DNA of 47,822 nucleotides from an uncultured Granulosicoccaceae bacterium (GCA_937922945.1 CAKZUP010000117.1:1-47822); one strand, 5' to 3'; positions 9,301 to 17,900 are shown, counted from the first letter of the stretch. Numbers and translations are program-made. Notes: generated by a model not told the origin, from the letters alone.

Positions 9301-9867
9301 TGATGCGCTCGCTACTCCACTGATAGAAGGTGGTTGGTTTATCGGGTCGATCAAAACCGGCTCTTCAGGATTCTCTGGTATCAACTCAACCACACTGTTA
9401 TCGGCTTCACCCGTATCAGTGGGAACCGTTATCTCAATGGGTTCATTATGATCGGTGGCGCTAGTATTATCGATAGTCTCAGGATTAGCGCTAGTTGGAA
9501 TAGACTCTACAATTTCAGGAGAATCCGTGACGAGCGTGGTTGTCGTGATCGTCTCAGGTGCTGCTACGTCACTCGTTTCAACGATGCCATAATCTGGAAC
9601 CGCAACGGAGTAGGATGCGGCAGTACTCACGGGCATAGCCGCTGCGGGTGGCTGGTTGAGTGTTTCGTTGCTGGAAGGTGAGGGTGCCTCGGTATTTGTC
9701 TCGTTTACCAAATTGCCCGATACCGTATCTACGGGCCCTTCGCCACAGGCGACGAGAGCGGCACAAATAGACAATGCGAAAAGCGTTCTCGTAGAACGAG
9801 TTTTTTTATGAACAGACCAAGCCATGCCCTGAAAACCGATTTGAACGCTTGAATCGAATATCGGCAT
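6382..9867 (-). CDS. M60-type (ImpA/SslE/AcfD-like) metalloprotease lipoprotein
   Basis: A 1161-residue surface or periplasmic lipoprotein. The N-terminus has a hydrophobic stretch ending in the lipobox LVAC (C41). A low-complexity Thr/Ser/Pro/Glu linker runs to about 170, then an Ig-like (putative Ig/cadherin-type) domain spans about 178-268, with DADNDVLQFSATGLPDW and STGRLHGNP. The large remainder resembles ImpA-family proteins and includes the gluzincin motif HELGH (H934, E935, H938) in LGHGDLHELGHGLE. M60 peptidases cut mucin-like O-glycoproteins, so this enzyme may attack glycosylated host, prey or algal protein. The start may instead be the ATG at 9825, which would put the lipobox Cys at residue 27, a more usual signal length; neither start has a good ribosome binding site. 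The gene is isolated, with no operon partner on its strand. Confidence 0.85.
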   Translation of the reverse strand: MPIFDSSVQIGFQGMAWSVHKKTRSTRTLFALSICAALVACGEGPVDTVSGNLVNETNTEAPSPSSNETLNQPPAAAMPVSTAASYSVAVPDYGIVETSDVAAPETITTTTLVTDSPEIVESIPTSANPETIDNTSATDHNEPIEITVPTDTGEADNSVVELIPENPEEPVLIDPINQPPSISGVASASADVESDYEFQPLASDADNDVLQFSATGLPDWMTIDSSTGRLHGNPGYEHAGDTVTISLSVTDTEGAVAVLPEFNVSVIADPIELALHTGDVRPVVDEAAIVAATLASIEDAQQILDDAVYDIFKLSPADTERGIDEPLTGISWAPTHDAALLSATFGLNRSVLNTNATFKPGNSVHSRDLAVIGEDTARYMVMGGNPMRNYRRRSSSINEPMHEFLENSVEWLVQRNDFSETPLNVVIAQMDDSYYFPDERAVRQWLDERYTDQVTYNAKDTCDDSNLSGCITADTDLLIISQLHTKGVDPTDTIAAVSAAHAQGLPVLYLHHNGNLTDLGSALLQLFNVNYEKDNYWPKLAIEDFEKTPDTDVLPENFAAIKTLLQHLQNQDYGFDWNECDKEDCSNVSGFQSEFQAGADAVRSLFTSLDESRTDLFSHEGYRVQKLLALLGDFYRQRTVFPMDKFNTAQHEFLSSYFADHAVYNYRKVNPVQPDMGNFSRSDFTHVTPIDKSVSLISKKYFRAAGVYALPGQTVSVTRNDTSDLTVKIRVNTLRSGSTHQWAEDGYKRPKFLKSASMEIDNGETIRFTSPYGGPLQVEFNKNDLPVELQFSNVGEHAYWNGPEYDNSFTAKLTADEFDWAELITPGFQVHSTLEKMRDSMSNDVVANGVAADLAAASTRYIHNYPHVLAGYTGPGIDAVDEIHQFAADKGFSIDNIDLVKHMNADQATCGFGCSGNPYDAYWSFNPLGHGDLHELGHGLERWRFRFDDWPVHASTNMYSYYSKSRFYSETGNEPVCQSLSFEELYGHLQTSLTQADPANYVQTAVWDKNSWKYGATMFVQMLMSAQDSGALDNGWHLLSRLHILEREFNRATNDKHEWLAKRDSLGFSQYTAIDAKLLNQNDWLLIAVSVATGFDYRDYFDVWSHDYSAHAAAQVASLGLPAQPVFYYVSSGEGFCKGEGFDGRRLPIDTLSVWPLQTEL

Positions 9868-10216
9868 CGCTTTTGGTCAGCTTAATTATGGATATCGATA
9901 AATGAATTACTCTGTGAATTCGCGGGGTAGGATTACTGTAAACGAGTGATATGCCGCATTTTTTTGCTAGCGTTTCGCTATTTTCTATTGGCTGTTCGCA
10001 AGACTATGTCATTGAGTGCGCTGACGCAGAAGATTTTGAGTATTAAACACAGTAGATCATGGCCCGTTGCGGGAGGGTTTGTATCATCAGCGGCGTAAAA
10101 CGAATACTCGAGCAGGAATAATAGGCAGTGCTGGTGCAGAAAAATCGTAAGAACCACCATCCGAATAGGTTATATTGTTTGTCACGCAAACAATAGTTCA
10201 TTTCCTCAGCACACAG
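9868..10216. other. Divergent intergenic region, M60 gene and chaC-like gene
   Basis: This 349-base stretch separates divergent genes and should hold both promoters. I see no convincing operator, hairpin or coding frame. A 60-codon minus-strand frame (9978-10160) has hydrophobic but unconvincing content and was not called. Confidence 0.4.
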
Positions 10217-10903
10217 ATGCCAGATAAATCAATACTAACCAGAGAAGCGCTACTTAACGGCGAAATAGAGCGTCTTGTGCATGATAATCAGAACAACATT
10301 GATCGAATGTCTGATGATCAGCGTGCGGCGCTCGTCGAACAAACCTTGAGTGATCTGGGCGACGCCGAGCTGTGGATATTTGGTTATGGTTCCTTAATCT
10401 GGAACCCTGCTTTGAATTACGATGAACAACGACGATGTAGCATCAAAGGCTACGAGAAAAAGTTCTGTTTCTGGACAACGTTGAGTCGAGGGTCTGTGGA
10501 ATGTCCCGGGCTTATGATGGGCTTGGTGGAAGGTGAATGCTGTAACGGCGTTGCTTTTCGTGTTAGCGCAAGTAATGCAGCGTCAGAGCTCGATGTTTTA
10601 TTTCGTCGAGAAATGGCCCATTACATCTATAAACCGACTTGGGTAGAGGCAGAGTGTGTTGATAGTAAAAATACGTTTAAAACACTCACTTTTGTTGTCG
10701 ATAAAGATAACCATCGGTTTGTTGATAACCTGTCGATCAATGAAACCGTTCGCGCTATAGCCATCGCGCAAGGGCCACTGGGTCGAAATTGCGATTATCT
10801 ATTTCAATTGTCTGAAAAGATGCATGAACTTGGGTTTGAAGAGCCCGAGCTGCAAGATTTGGTTTGTCGGGTTAAAGAATATCAAGCCAGTAGTGACGAG
10901 TAA
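10217..10903 (+). CDS. Gamma-glutamylcyclotransferase, ChaC-type
   Basis: A cytoplasmic protein of about 228 residues. The motif IFGYGSLIWNP near residue 50 is the family's substrate-binding YGSL loop. SIKGYEKKFCFW, a Gly-rich region near GLMMGLVEGECCNGVAFRV, and the Glu in LFRREM (the likely catalytic Glu) follow the ChaC pattern. YLFQLSEKMHELG near the C-terminus is also typical. ChaC enzymes split glutathione into 5-oxoproline and Cys-Gly, so this gene probably serves glutathione turnover. An upstream TTG at 10175 is in frame, but ATG at 10217 is preferred because ChaC homology starts after it; neither has a strong ribosome binding site. It appears monocistronic. Confidence 0.85.
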   Translation: MPDKSILTREALLNGEIERLVHDNQNNIDRMSDDQRAALVEQTLSDLGDAELWIFGYGSLIWNPALNYDEQRRCSIKGYEKKFCFWTTLSRGSVECPGLMMGLVEGECCNGVAFRVSASNAASELDVLFRREMAHYIYKPTWVEAECVDSKNTFKTLTFVVDKDNHRFVDNLSINETVRAIAIAQGPLGRNCDYLFQLSEKMHELGFEEPELQDLVCRVKEYQASSDE

Positions 10904-11286
10904 CAAACACGGAGGGTGCGCAAGTCGCCTTGCCAATGCTCAAAATAGTGTTTATGCCACTTCTCATCTCAACAATTAAGTCCTGGGTGCGCATTGTGTC
11001 CTCCTCTGCTGTTGCGCGAGATCCGCGAACTTAGTTACAGCCAATGCAGTTGTCACGTTGTCTCTATCGATCGCAGCCTGAGTGAATGGACGGTATGTTC
11101 AGCAATACGAGAGTGCGATGGCGGGTACAGAAACAGGGTAGTTTCTACACGTTAGCATTTTAGTTGGGCAATGGTTAATTACCCAACTGGGTAACGCAAT
11201 GTACTATGGCAATGAGTAGCGCTTTCCTTTAGTCTTTATGGTTTTGATGCCTTACTTTGGACAGGTATTTTTTTAGAGGAATCCAC
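10904..11286. other. Intergenic region upstream of the lipoprotein/vWD operon
   Basis: 383 bases with no coding frame I can support. The notable content is the palindromic TTACCC/GGGTAA element at 11179-11194 and a larger inverted repeat around it (AGTTGGG at 11162-11168, CCCAACT at 11182-11188). The promoter for the downstream operon is expected here. Confidence 0.4.
11179..11201. promoter_or_regulatory. Candidate operator palindrome TTACCC-AACT-GGGTAA
   Basis: Perfect 6-base arms with a 4-base centre, about 90 bases before the lipoprotein start. It continues into CGCAATG, so that CTGGGTAACGCAATG (11187-11201) is identical to 37919-37933 in front of the sugar ABC operon. The function as a regulator site is inferred only. 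Confidence 0.3.
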
Positions 11287-12165
11287 ATGGCGTTCGTTCC
11301 ATATTCATGTGTAAACAGGTACTGTAAGTTAGTCGCCATGTCAAAAAGTGCGATTACCCAGGTGGGTGAATCCATTCAAGCATTTATTATGGCGATTTCT
11401 CTAACGCTTTCACTGGTTGCTTGCGGTGGTGGTTCAAGCGATACCGCAATTGACAATCAAACCGACGAGAGCAATAGTGTAGGGTCTGAACCCAGAGTAC
11501 TGTTAAAGCTGACCGGGCCCGCATCGGTTAATCTCAGCGTGAATACGATGAGTGATCAAACCATTGTTGCAGCTGGCGAGTCGCAATCACAGAACATACA
11601 AAGCGCTGTGTCTGTTGCGGTTTCGCTCGCAAGAATCGATGATGAGTTCAGGCTAACCGCTATCCCTGAACTGCTCTCGCTGCTTCCCGAAGATCTGGAA
11701 CTGTCCGACTTGCCGCTATTTAAAGTCAAAGACACGCTGAATTTACAGGGGCAAAAAATGAAGTTTGAGCCCCAACGCGATATCTACGATGTTTTAATTC
11801 TCGATGCCTTGAACCTGCCCGCGTTTAATCTTTCTGTGCCTGAGTATGCCGTTGGTAATGGCGCATCTTGGACTGAGCGTAATAGTTTTGATCTTCTCAA
11901 TTCAACCACGGTGACGACAATCACTGCCATTAACGATAGCTCGGTTAAGGTTACCAAGGAGATTGATGTTGGTACTGATAGTGAGCAGCGATATACCGTC
12001 AGTGGAACGATGGATGCGGTCTATACATTGCCATCATTGCTTATGCAATCGGCAGATATTACGTTATCGGTACGCCTTGAAGATGAACTGTACATCAATG
12101 GAATACGCCAAAGCGTTGTGGATACGCGAACCTTTAATCAAACAATCAGGGAGATAGCGCAATGA
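11287..12165 (+). CDS. Lipoprotein of unknown function, coupled to a vWD protein
   Basis: About 292 residues, not recognised. The N-terminus is long and then hydrophobic (IMAISLTLSLVAC), with a lipobox Cys at 46 followed by GGGSS, typical of outer-membrane lipoproteins. The rest is beta-rich and Ser/Thr/Val-rich without a known domain. The ATG at 11287 is chosen because AGAGGA sits 6 bases before it; the in-frame TTG at 11257 is unlikely, and ATG at 11338 would give a more ordinary signal length. The stop overlaps the next gene's start (ATGA), so the two are translationally coupled and probably work together at the cell surface. Confidence 0.7.
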   Translation: MAFVPYSCVNRYCKLVAMSKSAITQVGESIQAFIMAISLTLSLVACGGGSSDTAIDNQTDESNSVGSEPRVLLKLTGPASVNLSVNTMSDQTIVAAGESQSQNIQSAVSVAVSLARIDDEFRLTAIPELLSLLPEDLELSDLPLFKVKDTLNLQGQKMKFEPQRDIYDVLILDALNLPAFNLSVPEYAVGNGASWTERNSFDLLNSTTVTTITAINDSSVKVTKEIDVGTDSEQRYTVSGTMDAVYTLPSLLMQSADITLSVRLEDELYINGIRQSVVDTRTFNQTIREIAQ

Positions 12166-14558
12166 TAAAGTCGACTCAATGCTTGCGCTATCGGTTTAGC
12201 GGTTTACTGCTGTTAGCGTCCGCAACAGTCGTTGCGATACCAACGCCATCTAATGCTGGTATTAATTGTAATCCTAGAAGCATTGTTGGGCATGCTGTTG
12301 GCGGTGAGTTGCTCAATCAGGTTTTAGGCGGTTTTAGTCAAATCCTCGGTGCGGCAGGAGGTGTGCAGAATGGTATTAGTCCCACTCCCAGTGATGTGAT
12401 GCGCGATTGCATCATACCGGCGATTAACCCGCCTCCAAGAGACAATACGCCTTACGATTCTTCACCCATTCAATCTGCACCTGCTCGCGCACCGGCGTTC
12501 GGTTGGGGCGATCCACATTTAGTCACGCACGATGGCGTTGGCTACGATTTTCAAGGCGCAGGCGATTATGTGTATATAGACGGTGGCGGGCTAACGGTTC
12601 AGGCAAGGCAATTTCGTCTAAGCCCCAATGCCATCCCGTCAAGAATCAAGGCGTTCGCGGTTCGTATCGATGAGACGACCGTTGTCATCAACGACCCGAT
12701 CGATCCATCGCTTAAGTTCTCTGCAGACGGCATAGACGATGTGGTGACTGTCAATGGCGTTGATATGCCTATCAGCATCGGTGGCTGGATCGATCTGGAT
12801 GACAACGGGTCGTTCGTACAACGGTTTAGACGGCATATTTATGTGCGCATCGTTGGAAAAATAGATTTGCTGGTCAGTAGTAGTGGCAATGTTTTTGAGC
12901 TGGTATTGGATGAATCAATGCGCGGGCAAGTCTCAGGTTTACTGGGTAACTTTGACGGCATTCCTGATAATGATTTCCAAACAGCGGCAGGCAACTCTAT
13001 TGATATCAATAACAGCACTGAGTTATACGGCGAGTATCTGAGTAGTTGGTTACGTCAGGGCAGCGCATCGTTATTCAACAGTGAATTCGATCCTGCTGTT
13101 GATGGTGCTATTTCGGTTAGTTCAGTACCGTCTGTTGCTACTGCCTCTCTTGAATCTCGGGAGGATATAGCCGAGCAATGCATTAACGCAGGTGTGCCGC
13201 AGGGTTTCTTGTTGCACGGTTGTATTTATGATCTTTTATTTGATGGCGATGAACAACTCTTCGTGAGCGCTGCAGAGCTCAATGGCCGAGCTACGGGTAT
13301 TGTTTCATCTGCCTCTTTGTCAGCTGACTTAACGGGTGCCATCGCGCTTTCCAATGATGCCATTGTATCTGCGTTACAGCCTGTGCCCGCTGCTGGTCGG
13401 CTCAGTAATAGCAATGAGATTGATCGGTATACCACGGTTTTGGCGGGCAGTAATCAGCGAATGATTCAATGGGATTCACCGTGCTCTGCTGCGCAGCCAT
13501 TTAGTCTGTTGGTGGAACGGGAAGAGGGTGTGACGTCGGCATTTCCAGCTGTGTGTGGCACGCCGCTTGTACTGCCCCAAGGGCAGGTTAACTTTGCCGT
13601 GTTTAGTCAAGGTGGTGATACAGGCGACTACGCGTTTCGTTTAATCGAGTCTGCTCGGACCGAGCTTGGTTTAATCGCATTGGATACGGTAATAGAAGGT
13701 ACGTTGTTGGCCACTGAGCAACTAAGTGCAACGCTTCCCATAACGACAAGTGGAAAGCTATTTATCGAATCAAATCAAACCGAGAGCTGTGAACGAGAAT
13801 GGCAAGTGTTAAATGCCTCGAATACGGTGATACGAAGTCGATCGGTCTGTAACGATCTGGGACTTATTGCCACCGATTCGGATACGCCTTACCACATTCG
13901 AGTTTTACCAGGTGCTGGTACCGAATACGCGTTTACTGCTCTTAACGTTGGTGATTCACCCATCATCGATGCTGGTTTTAACCGGGAATTCTCTTTTACT
14001 ATCGACACGCCGGGCCAATCAGCCAGTGTTAACTTTACTGTGTTGGAAGGTGAGCGTATTTATGTTGATCGCGATGGCGGTGTTAATTCAGGTATATTAA
14101 CGGTGACCGATCCGCAGAACAACGAGGTAGCATCAACCAGCGCGTTCGAGGCAGACACCCAATTTGCTGCGGCACAAGCGGGAGACTACACGCTAACGCT
14201 GCAAGCGGCTGACTTCACTGGCACAGTCCCCATAAGTATTGTATCTATTGCTGACGATACCGTTATTAGCGTGAATCGAGGTGATACGTTTACCTTGGCG
14301 TTAACGACATTGGGGCAGCGTGCTATTGCAACGTTCGAGGCTGTCGCTGGTGAATCGTATACTGTGATTGTTACACAAAGAAATACGATTTCAGGGTTAT
14401 CAGGTGCACCCTTTATTCAACCGCCTGATGATGCCTTAAGCTTGCCTATTTTCGGTTCCAGAACATTTACCGTGGCATCGTCTGGCACGGTTCAGATTGT
14501 CCTTGATTCAACTGAGCAAGATAACTTTATTGGGTCAGTGGAGTTTGAGCTGCAATAA
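12162..14558 (+). CDS. Secreted von Willebrand factor type D domain protein
   Basis: A 798-residue exported protein. A signal peptide ends near TPSNA (residue 32). The vWD domain spans about 115-280, with GDPHLVTHDGVGYDF (116-130) at its start and GLLGNFDG (259-266) near its end, both hallmark motifs. After it come repeated beta-sandwich-like segments with GDYAFRLIES, GDYTLTLQAA and similar strings, resembling pre-peptidase C-terminal-type domains. Such proteins are usually extracellular adhesive or structural factors; no catalytic motif is visible. It overlaps the upstream lipoprotein gene by 4 bases, which suggests the lipoprotein anchors or assists it. The product could be surface-attached or released. 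Confidence 0.8.
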   Translation: MIKSTQCLRYRFSGLLLLASATVVAIPTPSNAGINCNPRSIVGHAVGGELLNQVLGGFSQILGAAGGVQNGISPTPSDVMRDCIIPAINPPPRDNTPYDSSPIQSAPARAPAFGWGDPHLVTHDGVGYDFQGAGDYVYIDGGGLTVQARQFRLSPNAIPSRIKAFAVRIDETTVVINDPIDPSLKFSADGIDDVVTVNGVDMPISIGGWIDLDDNGSFVQRFRRHIYVRIVGKIDLLVSSSGNVFELVLDESMRGQVSGLLGNFDGIPDNDFQTAAGNSIDINNSTELYGEYLSSWLRQGSASLFNSEFDPAVDGAISVSSVPSVATASLESREDIAEQCINAGVPQGFLLHGCIYDLLFDGDEQLFVSAAELNGRATGIVSSASLSADLTGAIALSNDAIVSALQPVPAAGRLSNSNEIDRYTTVLAGSNQRMIQWDSPCSAAQPFSLLVEREEGVTSAFPAVCGTPLVLPQGQVNFAVFSQGGDTGDYAFRLIESARTELGLIALDTVIEGTLLATEQLSATLPITTSGKLFIESNQTESCEREWQVLNASNTVIRSRSVCNDLGLIATDSDTPYHIRVLPGAGTEYAFTALNVGDSPIIDAGFNREFSFTIDTPGQSASVNFTVLEGERIYVDRDGGVNSGILTVTDPQNNEVASTSAFEADTQFAAAQAGDYTLTLQAADFTGTVPISIVSIADDTVISVNRGDTFTLALTTLGQRAIATFEAVAGESYTVIVTQRNTISGLSGAPFIQPPDDALSLPIFGSRTFTVASSGTVQIVLDSTEQDNFIGSVEFELQ

Positions 14559-14753
14559 CATATGGCATGACTCAAAATGGAAAAAAACGGGCGTCGCGGT
14601 GTCAGTCTTTGGCGCGCGTTTGTGGGAGTTCTGATAACATCGGTTCTGCACGAATAAAGACGTGCAGTCGACGAGACAATGATTGTTAGGCGTCGAGCCT
14701 TAATCGATCAACTCATCATGGAACTTGTTCCGGAATAAGCGCGAACACTCGCC

Positions 14754-15713
14754 ATGACACACGCCAAGACAAACGCAACCACTTCAGCGCCCTCGACAGA
14801 CAACATTCTCACAGGTGTCGCGCTGATGCTGGGTTTTTGCTTAACCGCTCCGTTGCTAGACGTGGCGGCAAAGCTTGCATCCTCCAGCGTGCCGGTTGGG
14901 CAGATTACTGCGGCGCGCTTTGTTGTGCAGTGCGTGTTAATGGCGCCGTTTATCTGGGTCATGGGGTTATCGCTGCGCGTATCGCGTGGTCAATGGTTGC
15001 CCTTGATTTCTCGCGCTTTATTGTTGCTTTTTGCCACCTTTTGTTTCGTCACGGCGATACGCGTGATGCCTCTTGCTGATGCGCTAGCGATCGTGTTCGT
15101 GGCGCCTTTTATCGTGTTGTTGGTGGGTAAATTTTACTTAGGTGAAGATGTTGGCCCTCGCCGCGTGGGGGCCTGCTTTGTCGGGTTTATTGGTGTCCTG
15201 TTCGTTATTCAACCGAGCTTTGCAGCGTTTGGCGCAGTGGCGCTCATCCCGCTTGGTACGGCAATCGCTTTCGCTTTCTACATTCTGGTAACGCGAGGGT
15301 TGTCACGCCAAATGCATCCTGTTGCGTTGCAATTCCATACCGGCCTGATCGCCAGCTTGTTTTGCATACCTGTACTGTTGCTGGCCCAGGGCTCTGGTTC
15401 TGATTTATTTGATCCGGTTTGGCCAGAAGGCATTGCCTGGGTGTGGTTATTTGGTGCTGGATTCTTCGCCACAGTGAGCCACATGATGATGACTTACGCG
15501 CTTTCGTTAGCGCCTTCCGCCACGCTTGCTCCGCTGCAGTATTTCGAGTTACCAGTGGCAACCTTGTTCGGATACCTCGTGTTCCACGATTTCCCAAATG
15601 CCCTCAGTCTTATGGGCATTGCCATTATTATTGGTGCCGGGCTGTATATGATTCACCGAGAGAGAGTCACTGCTGCACACTTGATGACAGCGCGCGCGGC
15701 TCCTCCGATCTGA
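14754..15713 (+). CDS. EamA/DMT-superfamily transporter
   Basis: A 319-residue inner-membrane protein with about ten hydrophobic helices in two EamA repeats (roughly residues 18-150 and 160-305). The first repeat has PVGQITAARFVVQ and PLADALAIVFVAPFIVLL; the second has APLQYFELPVATLFGYLVFHD. Both are characteristic of drug/metabolite exporters of the RhaT/YdcZ-like class. The substrate cannot be told from sequence. The polar N-terminus (Thr/Ser/Asn-rich) precedes the first helix. It stands alone on its strand, 195 bases after the vWD gene, and converges on the LysR gene 69 bases downstream. Confidence 0.88.
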   Translation: MTHAKTNATTSAPSTDNILTGVALMLGFCLTAPLLDVAAKLASSSVPVGQITAARFVVQCVLMAPFIWVMGLSLRVSRGQWLPLISRALLLLFATFCFVTAIRVMPLADALAIVFVAPFIVLLVGKFYLGEDVGPRRVGACFVGFIGVLFVIQPSFAAFGAVALIPLGTAIAFAFYILVTRGLSRQMHPVALQFHTGLIASLFCIPVLLLAQGSGSDLFDPVWPEGIAWVWLFGAGFFATVSHMMMTYALSLAPSATLAPLQYFELPVATLFGYLVFHDFPNALSLMGIAIIIGAGLYMIHRERVTAAHLMTARAAPPI

Positions 15714-15782
15714 TGCATTGAAAGCAATTTTATCTGTGCGCATGGCCGTTTGGTAAAGTGCAGTTTGGTATTCGTTCGGGCT

Positions 15783-16673
15783 CTACCGAAGTGACTGATT
15801 CGGGCTGATGGCATCGATAAGCAGGTTAATTAAACCGTGTTTTGGTGCGTTCGAAGGCCAAGTTGCGTACACACTTATAGGGTCCAATTTCCATTCCGGC
15901 AATACGTGTTGAACATCGCCCGAACTCACTCCTTCTTCAGCCAGAAACGCAGGTACCACCGCCAGGCCAGCACCCGCTTGTGCAAGGTGATAGATGGCGA
16001 ATGCATCGTTAGCCGATATGTGTGATTCGGGCTTGATGGTTTTTTCTTTTGATTCGGATTTTCTAAACACGCGTTTTGCATGCCGAACCGGTGTTAGTTC
16101 AATCCAGTCCCAGGTAGCAATATCGTCTGGTGTTTTCACTTTGGGTCGGTTTTTCAAGTAATCAGTTGACGCTATTAGTCTGCGCTCAACCTGAAACAAT
16201 GATCGAGTATTAGCGGTTTTCGTTGGCTGCACCTCCATTCGAATGGCAATGTCAAAGCCGCCAGTAATGACGTCTTTGCGCATATCTGAATAATCGATTA
16301 CTAGTTTAATGCCCGGATATTCCATGGAAAAAGCCGCCAGCTTATCAGTAAGTGGCGACTTTATAAGAATAGAAGGCGTAGTGAGCCGAAGCTCACCGGT
16401 AGGACTGTTAGCTGAATTCGTGAGCTCAGAAAGTGCCACTTCCACGTTATCGAAAAGTGATTGTGTTGACGCCAGTAATCGCTCGCCTTCTTTAGTTAAC
16501 GCAAGTTTACGGGTTGAGCGATATATCAGTGCGACTCCAAGATGCTCTTCCAGTTGAGATATATGGTGGCTGACGACGGAGGGCGACAGGTCGAGTTCTC
16601 GGGCCGCTCCTCGAAAAGAACCATGATCGATGGTCTTGGCGAAAATGGCTATCTGCCGCAATTGGTCGAGCAT
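15783..16673 (-). CDS. LysR-family transcriptional regulator
   Basis: A 296-residue regulator. The N-terminal winged helix-turn-helix covers about residues 1-60 (FAKTIDHGSFRGAARELDLSPS, then VSHHISQLEEHLG), followed by the linker helix and a type 2 periplasmic-binding-like effector domain with IAIRMEV and AGAGLAVVPAFLAEEG. It is divergent from the exported NTF2-like gene at 16791 with 117 bases between the starts. That arrangement, common in this family, suggests it controls that operon. The ligand is unknown. Confidence 0.92.
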   Translation of the reverse strand: MLDQLRQIAIFAKTIDHGSFRGAARELDLSPSVVSHHISQLEEHLGVALIYRSTRKLALTKEGERLLASTQSLFDNVEVALSELTNSANSPTGELRLTTPSILIKSPLTDKLAAFSMEYPGIKLVIDYSDMRKDVITGGFDIAIRMEVQPTKTANTRSLFQVERRLIASTDYLKNRPKVKTPDDIATWDWIELTPVRHAKRVFRKSESKEKTIKPESHISANDAFAIYHLAQAGAGLAVVPAFLAEEGVSSGDVQHVLPEWKLDPISVYATWPSNAPKHGLINLLIDAISPNQSLR

Positions 16674-16790
16674 TGTGTAAAATATCCGAACAGTTAATAT
16701 TATTTATCCTATCTTATCAAACAAACGAAAATTGCGCATGATGTGGCCTGTCGGTTTTACTTAACCCAATAACTACAAGGACAAAGCGTA

Positions 16791-17270
16791 ATGCGTCTTA
16801 ACATTCTTTTCGCCGCCTTTGCACTGATGCTGCTCTCTTTCACCAGCGTTGTCATGGCTGATAACAAAGCCGTGGCCATGACTTTCTACGAATTTCTCAG
16901 TAATCCCGCCTCAGAAAAAGCCGCGGGTGCGTTCAAGGCTGTTACTGCCGATGAGTGGCAAAGCATTGGTGATTACTCTGGAGAAAGTAAAAACCGTGAC
17001 CAGTTCATAGGGCAGGTTAGTGGTTTTTTCGCAAAGCTCATACCGGACCTTAAATGGGAAGTGCAACAAACGATAGAAGAGGGTGATCAAGTTGTGGTGC
17101 GAAGCCGTGCGACTGGTACTCCAAATGGGCCATTGTTTGGTGTTGATGGTATGGGCAAGAGCTTTGACATCCTTACCATCGATATTCACACGATCAAAGA
17201 TGGCAAGATTGTTCGTTCTTATCATGTTGAAGATTGGGCAGGTGCGCTGCAGCAGCTCAAAGCCAAGTAA
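16791..17270 (+). CDS. Exported NTF2/SnoaL-like protein 1
   Basis: A 159-residue protein with a clear signal peptide (LLSFTSVVMA/DN near residue 24). The remainder has the cone-shaped NTF2-like/SnoaL pattern: a helical start (AVAMTFYEFLSN), DQFIGQVSGFFAKLIPDLKWEV, and late strands with VVVRSRATGTP and IHTIKDGKIVRSYHVEDW. SnoaL-type proteins include cyclases and isomerases, but many are only ligand-binding, and export to the periplasm is less usual. AAGGA lies 9 bases before the ATG. It heads a run of three small exported genes that face the LysR regulator. Confidence 0.8.
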   Translation: MRLNILFAAFALMLLSFTSVVMADNKAVAMTFYEFLSNPASEKAAGAFKAVTADEWQSIGDYSGESKNRDQFIGQVSGFFAKLIPDLKWEVQQTIEEGDQVVVRSRATGTPNGPLFGVDGMGKSFDILTIDIHTIKDGKIVRSYHVEDWAGALQQLKAK

Positions 17271-17325
17271 TTTCCCATACGAATTACCCAATTTTGGCAG
17301 TCAAGCTGCTGTATAGGAGAAAAAA

Positions 17326-17820
17326 ATGAAGTGCAAAGTATTTATAAATTCATTCGTTGTTGCGGTGCTGTTAATCGCGTTTGGCACGAGTGCAAGAGCC
17401 GCAGAAATGGATTCTGAAAGCAAAGCATCCTTCGATACCGTTATGGCATTTATGGGTGCAGTGGGCAGTGGTGATATGGACACGGCAATATCACTTATGG
17501 CCGAAGATATGGTTTGGCAAAACGAGGGTGACAGTGCTATGCCGTGGATAGGCCCCTGGAATGGCAAAGATGAAATATTGGCCTTCTTGCCTATTTTTGG
17601 CAAGAATTTTCAAACGACAGCCTGGGAAAATACCGATGCATTCGCATTAGGAGACACAGTTGCAGTCTTTGGAAGAATGAATGGAATAACAACGCACTCT
17701 GGCAAGGAAATTGGTGAGTTCTCGTTTGCTTTGCGTGCCAAAGTACGTGATGGCAAAGTCGTATTGTGGAATTGGTTTGAAGACAGCTTTGCAGTAAGCC
17801 AGGCTTATAACGCTAAATAG
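17326..17820 (+). CDS. Exported NTF2/SnoaL-like protein 2
   Basis: A 164-residue protein with a signal peptide ending at SARAA (about residue 25). The mature part is NTF2-like: DTVMAFMGAVGSGDMDTAISLM then AEDMVWQNEGD, WNGKDEILAFLPIFGKNF, and terminal strands with RAKVRDGKVVLWNWFEDS. It resembles the preceding gene product in fold but not closely in sequence. AGGAGA ends 5 bases before the ATG, giving a strong ribosome binding site. It is 55 bases after the preceding gene, so is likely co-transcribed. Function is unknown; a ketosteroid-isomerase-like binding pocket is possible. Confidence 0.8.
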   Translation: MKCKVFINSFVVAVLLIAFGTSARAAEMDSESKASFDTVMAFMGAVGSGDMDTAISLMAEDMVWQNEGDSAMPWIGPWNGKDEILAFLPIFGKNFQTTAWENTDAFALGDTVAVFGRMNGITTHSGKEIGEFSFALRAKVRDGKVVLWNWFEDSFAVSQAYNAK

Positions 17821-17831
17821 TCTCTACTAAT

Positions 17832-17872
17832 TCAATTGCCCAACTCCATAGGCCAACTCAATTGCCGAACTC
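17832..17872. repeat. Imperfect direct repeat before the DUF5519-like gene
   Basis: TCAATTGCCCAACTC (17832-17846) and TCAATTGCCGAACTC (17858-17872) match at 14 of 15 bases with a 26-base period. They lie between the second NTF2-like gene and the next start. Confidence 0.4.
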
Positions 17873-17900
17873 GCATTGGCATAGCCGAGAGATAAACCGT

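Noticed and set aside
9978..10160. A minus-strand frame of 60 codons in the gap before the ChaC gene.
   Set aside because: No ribosome binding site or recognisable motif; hydrophobic content alone is weak evidence.
14575..14625. A GC-rich stretch with possible pairing arms after the vWD gene.
   Set aside because: The arms mismatch at several positions and no T-run follows, so a terminator is not supported.
15244..15597. A 117-codon antisense frame inside the EamA transporter gene.
   Set aside because: The sense frame is a clear membrane transporter; the antisense product has no family features.
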